A stretch of 64,000 bases of DNA. Source: Caulobacter sp. (GTDB taxonomy: Bacteria > Pseudomonadota > Alphaproteobacteria > Caulobacterales > Caulobacteraceae). The stretch is from the NCBI GenBank assembly GCA_016125585.1, contig WGLL01000007.1, forward strand, positions 186,001 through 250,000, given 5' to 3'. Of the stretch, positions 61,282 through 64,000 are shown one piece after another (the first letter of the stretch is position 1; every line of letters starts with the position of its first letter). The notes under the pieces were generated by a model. That model was given only the letters and a program-made list of their open reading frames with translations. It was not told the DNA's origin and made no database searches. The position numbers and the translations under genes are program-made.

Positions 61282-62178
61282 TTGACCCCCGCGCCCCGCA
61301 CGCCCTTCACGACATCAGAGTGGCTGGCCATCGGCGCCATCCTGCTGGTCTGGGGACTGAACAACGCCGCCGCCAAGCTGGCGACCGAGGTGCTGCCGCC
61401 TCTGTTCATGGGCGGCCTGAGGTTCCTGATCGCCCTGCTGTTCCTGCTGCCGTTCCTGCGGCCGCCGTGGCCGCCCTGGCGGGAATTCCTGCCCCTGGTG
61501 CTGCTGGTCGGCCCGCTGCATTTCGGGCTGGTCTATATCGCCTTCGGGATGGTCCATAACCTCAGCCCGATCGTGGTGGCGCTGCAGCTGTGGATCCCCA
61601 TGACGGCCCTGTTCTCTTGGCTAATCCTCAAGGAATCCATGCCCCGGGCCGCCATCGCCGGCATGGTCGTGGCCTTCGCCGGCGTCGCCTGGATGAGCCT
61701 TGACCCGCACGGCGCGGCGGATCTTCCGGGCCTCCTGATCGGCATTCTCGCCAGCGGACTTTGGGCGCTGGGCACGGTGCTGGTGCGCCGGGCGCCCCGG
61801 GTGCGGCCGCTGAAGATGCAGGCCCTGACCTCCCTGGCCGCCGCCCCGGTCCTGCTGGCGGCCTCCTTCGCCTTCGAACCGCAGGTGATCCATCGGGCGA
61901 CGACGGCGCCTCTCTATGTCTGGGGGCTGGTGGTGTTCGCCGCCCTGGCCTCGACGGTGGGGGCGACGGCCCTGCTGTTCTGGTTGATCCAGCGGCGCGA
62001 GGCGGGGCGGGTGACGCCCTGGTTCCTGCTGACGCCGCTGGTCAGCTGCGCCATCGGCGTCGGATTGATGGGCGACGCCATGACCCTGCAACTGGCCTTC
62101 GGCGGCCTTGCCACCATGGCCGGGGTGGCCCTGGTCGCCCTCAGCGAGCGGCAGGCGGCCCGCGCCGCCGCCGCCTGA
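61282..62178 (+). CDS. EamA/DMT-family transporter
   Basis: 298 residues, TTG start at 61282. Ten hydrophobic helices in two EamA halves (first: WLAIGAILLVWGLNNAAAKLATEVLPPLFMGGLRF; second: GLLIGILASGLWALGTVLVRRAPR). The FMGGLRF and WLILKESM motifs are typical of drug/metabolite exporters. Substrate unknown. It overlaps no neighbours and is convergent with sodC. Confidence 0.9.
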   Translation: MTPAPRTPFTTSEWLAIGAILLVWGLNNAAAKLATEVLPPLFMGGLRFLIALLFLLPFLRPPWPPWREFLPLVLLVGPLHFGLVYIAFGMVHNLSPIVVALQLWIPMTALFSWLILKESMPRAAIAGMVVAFAGVAWMSLDPHGAADLPGLLIGILASGLWALGTVLVRRAPRVRPLKMQALTSLAAAPVLLAASFAFEPQVIHRATTAPLYVWGLVVFAALASTVGATALLFWLIQRREAGRVTPWFLLTPLVSCAIGVGLMGDAMTLQLAFGGLATMAGVALVALSERQAARAAAA

Positions 62179-62182
62179 AGTC

Positions 62183-62704
62183 CTATTTGGTCGAGATCAC
62201 GCCGCAGGCCACCCGGGCCCCGGCTCCGCCGATCGGCTGGGTCAGGTAATCGTCGGGCTTTTCATGGATGACGAGGGCCGAGCCGTCGGCGTCCAGCAGG
62301 TTCATCCGCGCGTCATTGTCGGTCAGGGCGGTCCAGGGGCTGAACAGCTCGGCGTGCCCGGTCCCGTCGGCGGCGACATAGATATTGTTCAGGTCGCCGG
62401 CCTCGTTGAGCGCCGGATTGAGCAGGCCATGCACCCGTTCGCCGGCGCCATGCACATGCCCCCCGGAGGACTTGAAGTCGGCGCTGGAGCAATCGCCCTT
62501 CTCGTGGAAGTGCAGGCCGTGCCAGCCGGGGGTCAGGCCCTTGACGTCCAGGGTCAGCAGAACCCCGGTCGGCGCGTCGGCCAGGATCGCCGAGCCGAGG
62601 TCTTCACCGGCCGGGCCCTTCAGCGCGACGCGAAGGCTGACGGGCTGGGCGAAGGCGGGAAGGGCGATGGCGGCGACGGCTGCGGCGAGCAGAAGGGGGC
62701 GCAT
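62183..62704 (-). CDS. sodC: periplasmic Cu/Zn superoxide dismutase with altered Zn site
   Basis: 173 residues from ATG 62704 with signal peptide LLLAAAVAAIALPAFA. Copper ligands are in GLHFHEKGDC and ALVIHEKPDDYL; the zinc-side region reads GGHVHGAGERVHGLLNPALNEAGDLNN. Canonical SodC has His three residues before the zinc Asp (HxGD); here it is Glu (NEAGD). The disulfide pair GDC/VACG is kept. It converts superoxide in the periplasm. The altered ligand may weaken zinc binding. Confidence 0.9.
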   Translation of the reverse strand: MRPLLLAAAVAAIALPAFAQPVSLRVALKGPAGEDLGSAILADAPTGVLLTLDVKGLTPGWHGLHFHEKGDCSSADFKSSGGHVHGAGERVHGLLNPALNEAGDLNNIYVAADGTGHAELFSPWTALTDNDARMNLLDADGSALVIHEKPDDYLTQPIGGAGARVACGVISTK

Positions 62705-62828
62705 GAATGTCTCTCCGTGTTTTGCTTGCAATAGCCCATGAATGGGGCGGCCGGGTGGCGCCGGGCGATCTGGAATGGTAACTAACCAAAGCACATTCCG
62801 TGTCGATTCCACCGGATAGTTTCCTTCC

Positions 62829-64000
62829 TTGACCGACGACAATCATACGCCGCCCGATGACAGCCGGCGGGGCGCAGTCAGCCCCATCGCCATCGAGGAC
62901 GAACTCAGAAAATCCTATCTCGATTATGCGATGAGCGTGATCGTCAGCCGCGCCCTGCCGGACGCGCGCGACGGTCTCAAGCCCGTGCACCGCCGCGTGC
63001 TGTTCAGCATGAACGAGCAGGGGCACGCCCACGACAAGCCTTACGTCAAATCGGCCCGGGTGGTCGGCGACGTGATGGGCAAGTATCACCCGCACGGCGA
63101 CCAATCGATCTATGACGCCCTGGTGCGCATGGCCCAGCCCTTCTCCATGGGGCTGATGCTGATCGACGGTCAGGGCAACTTCGGCTCGGTCGACAACGAT
63201 CCGCCGGCCCAGATGCGCTACACCGAATGCCGCATGACCCGGGCCGCCGAGGCCCTGCTGGCCGATCTCGACAAGGACACCGTCGACTTCAAGGACAACT
63301 ACGACGGCAAGGAATCCGAGCCGGTCGTCCTGCCCTCGCGCATTCCCAACCTGCTGGTCAACGGCTCGGGCGGCATCGCCGTCGGTATGGCCACCAATGT
63401 GCCGCCGCATAATCTGGGCGAGATCGTCGACGCCTGCCTGGCCATGGTCGACAATCCCGACGTCACTCTTGAGGAACTGCTGGACATCGTTCCCGGTCCC
63501 GACTTCCCGACCGGCGGCGAGATCGTCGGCCGCTCGGGCGCCCGTCAGGCCCTGATGACCGGTCGTGGCAGCGTGATCATGCGCGGCGCCTCGTCCATCG
63601 AAACCGTCCGCAAGGACCGCGAGGCGATCGTCTTCACCTCGCTGCCCTATCAGGTGAACAAGGCCGCCCTGATCGAACGCATCGCCGAGATGGTTCGTGA
63701 AAAGCGCATCGAGGGCATCGGCGAGATGCGCGACGAGAGCGACCGCGACGGTCTGCGCGTCGTCATCGAGCTCAAGCGCGACGCCACCCCGGAAGTCGTG
63801 CTCAACCAGCTGCACCGCTACACCGCCGTCCAGACCAGCTTTGGCGTCAACATGCTGGCGCTGAACCGGGGCCGTCCCATGCAGATGGGGCTGAAGGAAC
63901 TGCTGACCTGCTTCGTGGAATTCCGCGAGGAGGTGGTGGTCCGCCGCGCCAAGTTCGAGCTGGGCAAGGCCCGCGACCGCGGCCACACCCTGGTCGGCCT
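62829..64000 (+). CDS. gyrA: DNA gyrase subunit A (partial, N-terminal part)
   Basis: Plus-strand translation from TTG 62829 gives 390 residues and is still open at the right edge. An in-frame TAG at 62817 rules out a longer start, so TTG is forced. [37 protein letters not shown] is the GyrA N-terminus; the active Tyr lies in MRYTECRM. The quinolone-resistance region reads [15 protein letters not shown], with Gln92 where E. coli has Ser83 and Asp96 where it has Asp87. Confidence 0.97.
   Translation, partial: MTDDNHTPPDDSRRGAVSPIAIEDELRKSYLDYAMSVIVSRALPDARDGLKPVHRRVLFSMNEQGHAHDKPYVKSARVVGDVMGKYHPHGDQSIYDALVRMAQPFSMGLMLIDGQGNFGSVDNDPPAQMRYTECRMTRAAEALLADLDKDTVDFKDNYDGKESEPVVLPSRIPNLLVNGSGGIAVGMATNVPPHNLGEIVDACLAMVDNPDVTLEELLDIVPGPDFPTGGEIVGRSGARQALMTGRGSVIMRGASSIETVRKDREAIVFTSLPYQVNKAALIERIAEMVREKRIEGIGEMRDESDRDGLRVVIELKRDATPEVVLNQLHRYTAVQTSFGVNMLALNRGRPMQMGLKELLTCFVEFREEVVVRRAKFELGKARDRGHTLVG

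Overview
The window is GC-rich (roughly two thirds G+C), almost fully coding, and dense in 4-nt ATGA/GTGA overlaps. It looks like chromosomal DNA of an alphaproteobacterium of the Caulobacterales (Caulobacter/Phenylobacterium-like). The evidence is a flagellar filament locus with flbT, flaF, flmG (flbA), flaG, three short flagellins and a flaEY-like gene; sigma54 promoters with palindromes resembling the Caulobacter ftr (FlbD) enhancer; TTAACCAT half-sites resembling CtrA sites; OpgH; and a TonB receptor with a PDQNVAESLRRLPG plug motif. No rRNA, tRNA, CRISPR array, integrase or intact insertion sequence was recognised.

Layout. 1-1.8 kb: 5' part of a TonB-dependent receptor running off the left edge. 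2-4.4 kb: small hypothetical genes and an ArsR-SRPBCC-membrane protein operon with a near-perfect palindromic operator. 4.4-8.7 kb: two tandem secreted prolyl oligopeptidases. 8.9-12.0 kb: DUF3297 protein, ada with a coupled 2OG-Fe(II) oxygenase, and a 6-TM potassium channel. 12.1-17.9 kb: dapF-mtaB, a TRIC-family channel, an unlisted 59-aa protein, ftsY, ispZ/yciB and a MarR regulator with a lysine-rich tail. 18-22.1 kb: opgH preceded on the same strand by a DUF998 protein and an OpgC-like acyltransferase. 22.5-23.9 kb: ECF sigma/anti-sigma pair. 23.9-32.2 kb: divergent catabolic or detoxification cluster (double-DsbA isomerase and MBL hydrolase to the left; haloalkane dehalogenase, DUF1330, GST, TetR, formylglycine-generating-enzyme-like lipoprotein, nitronate monooxygenase and RNA methyltransferase to the right). 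32.7-34.0 kb: TetR and a decayed NodT-type outer-membrane factor. 34.1-36.5 kb: rutABC pyrimidine catabolism. 36.6-47.1 kb: FabH-like synthase, porin-like barrel, sterol desaturase family protein, an NrtR-like/phosphatase/HD-hydrolase trio, universal stress protein, MoxR ATPase and several lipoproteins. 47.2-59.3 kb: flagellar filament assembly and glycosylation locus. 59.4-64 kb: lipoproteins, ssb, EamA transporter, sodC and the 5' part of gyrA running off the right edge.

How genes work together. In the flagellar locus FlmG (TPR plus glycosyltransferase) and one or two PseH-like acetyltransferases should build and attach pseudaminic-acid-type sugars to the three flagellins. FlbT and FlaF would control flagellin translation and secretion. 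FlaEY and FlaG are presumably accessory filament proteins. Two flagellin genes have clear sigma54 promoters and A-rich-loop hairpins in their leaders; the third does not and instead has a CtrA-like half-site. Dispersed palindromes built on a CGTCATCCCGG core recur between genes, including inside the rut operon. Many starts were moved inward from the longest open frame on the basis of signal peptides, ribosome binding sites or overlaps. The TonB receptor, gyrA, a 59-aa protein and a 54-aa membrane protein were found by direct translation.
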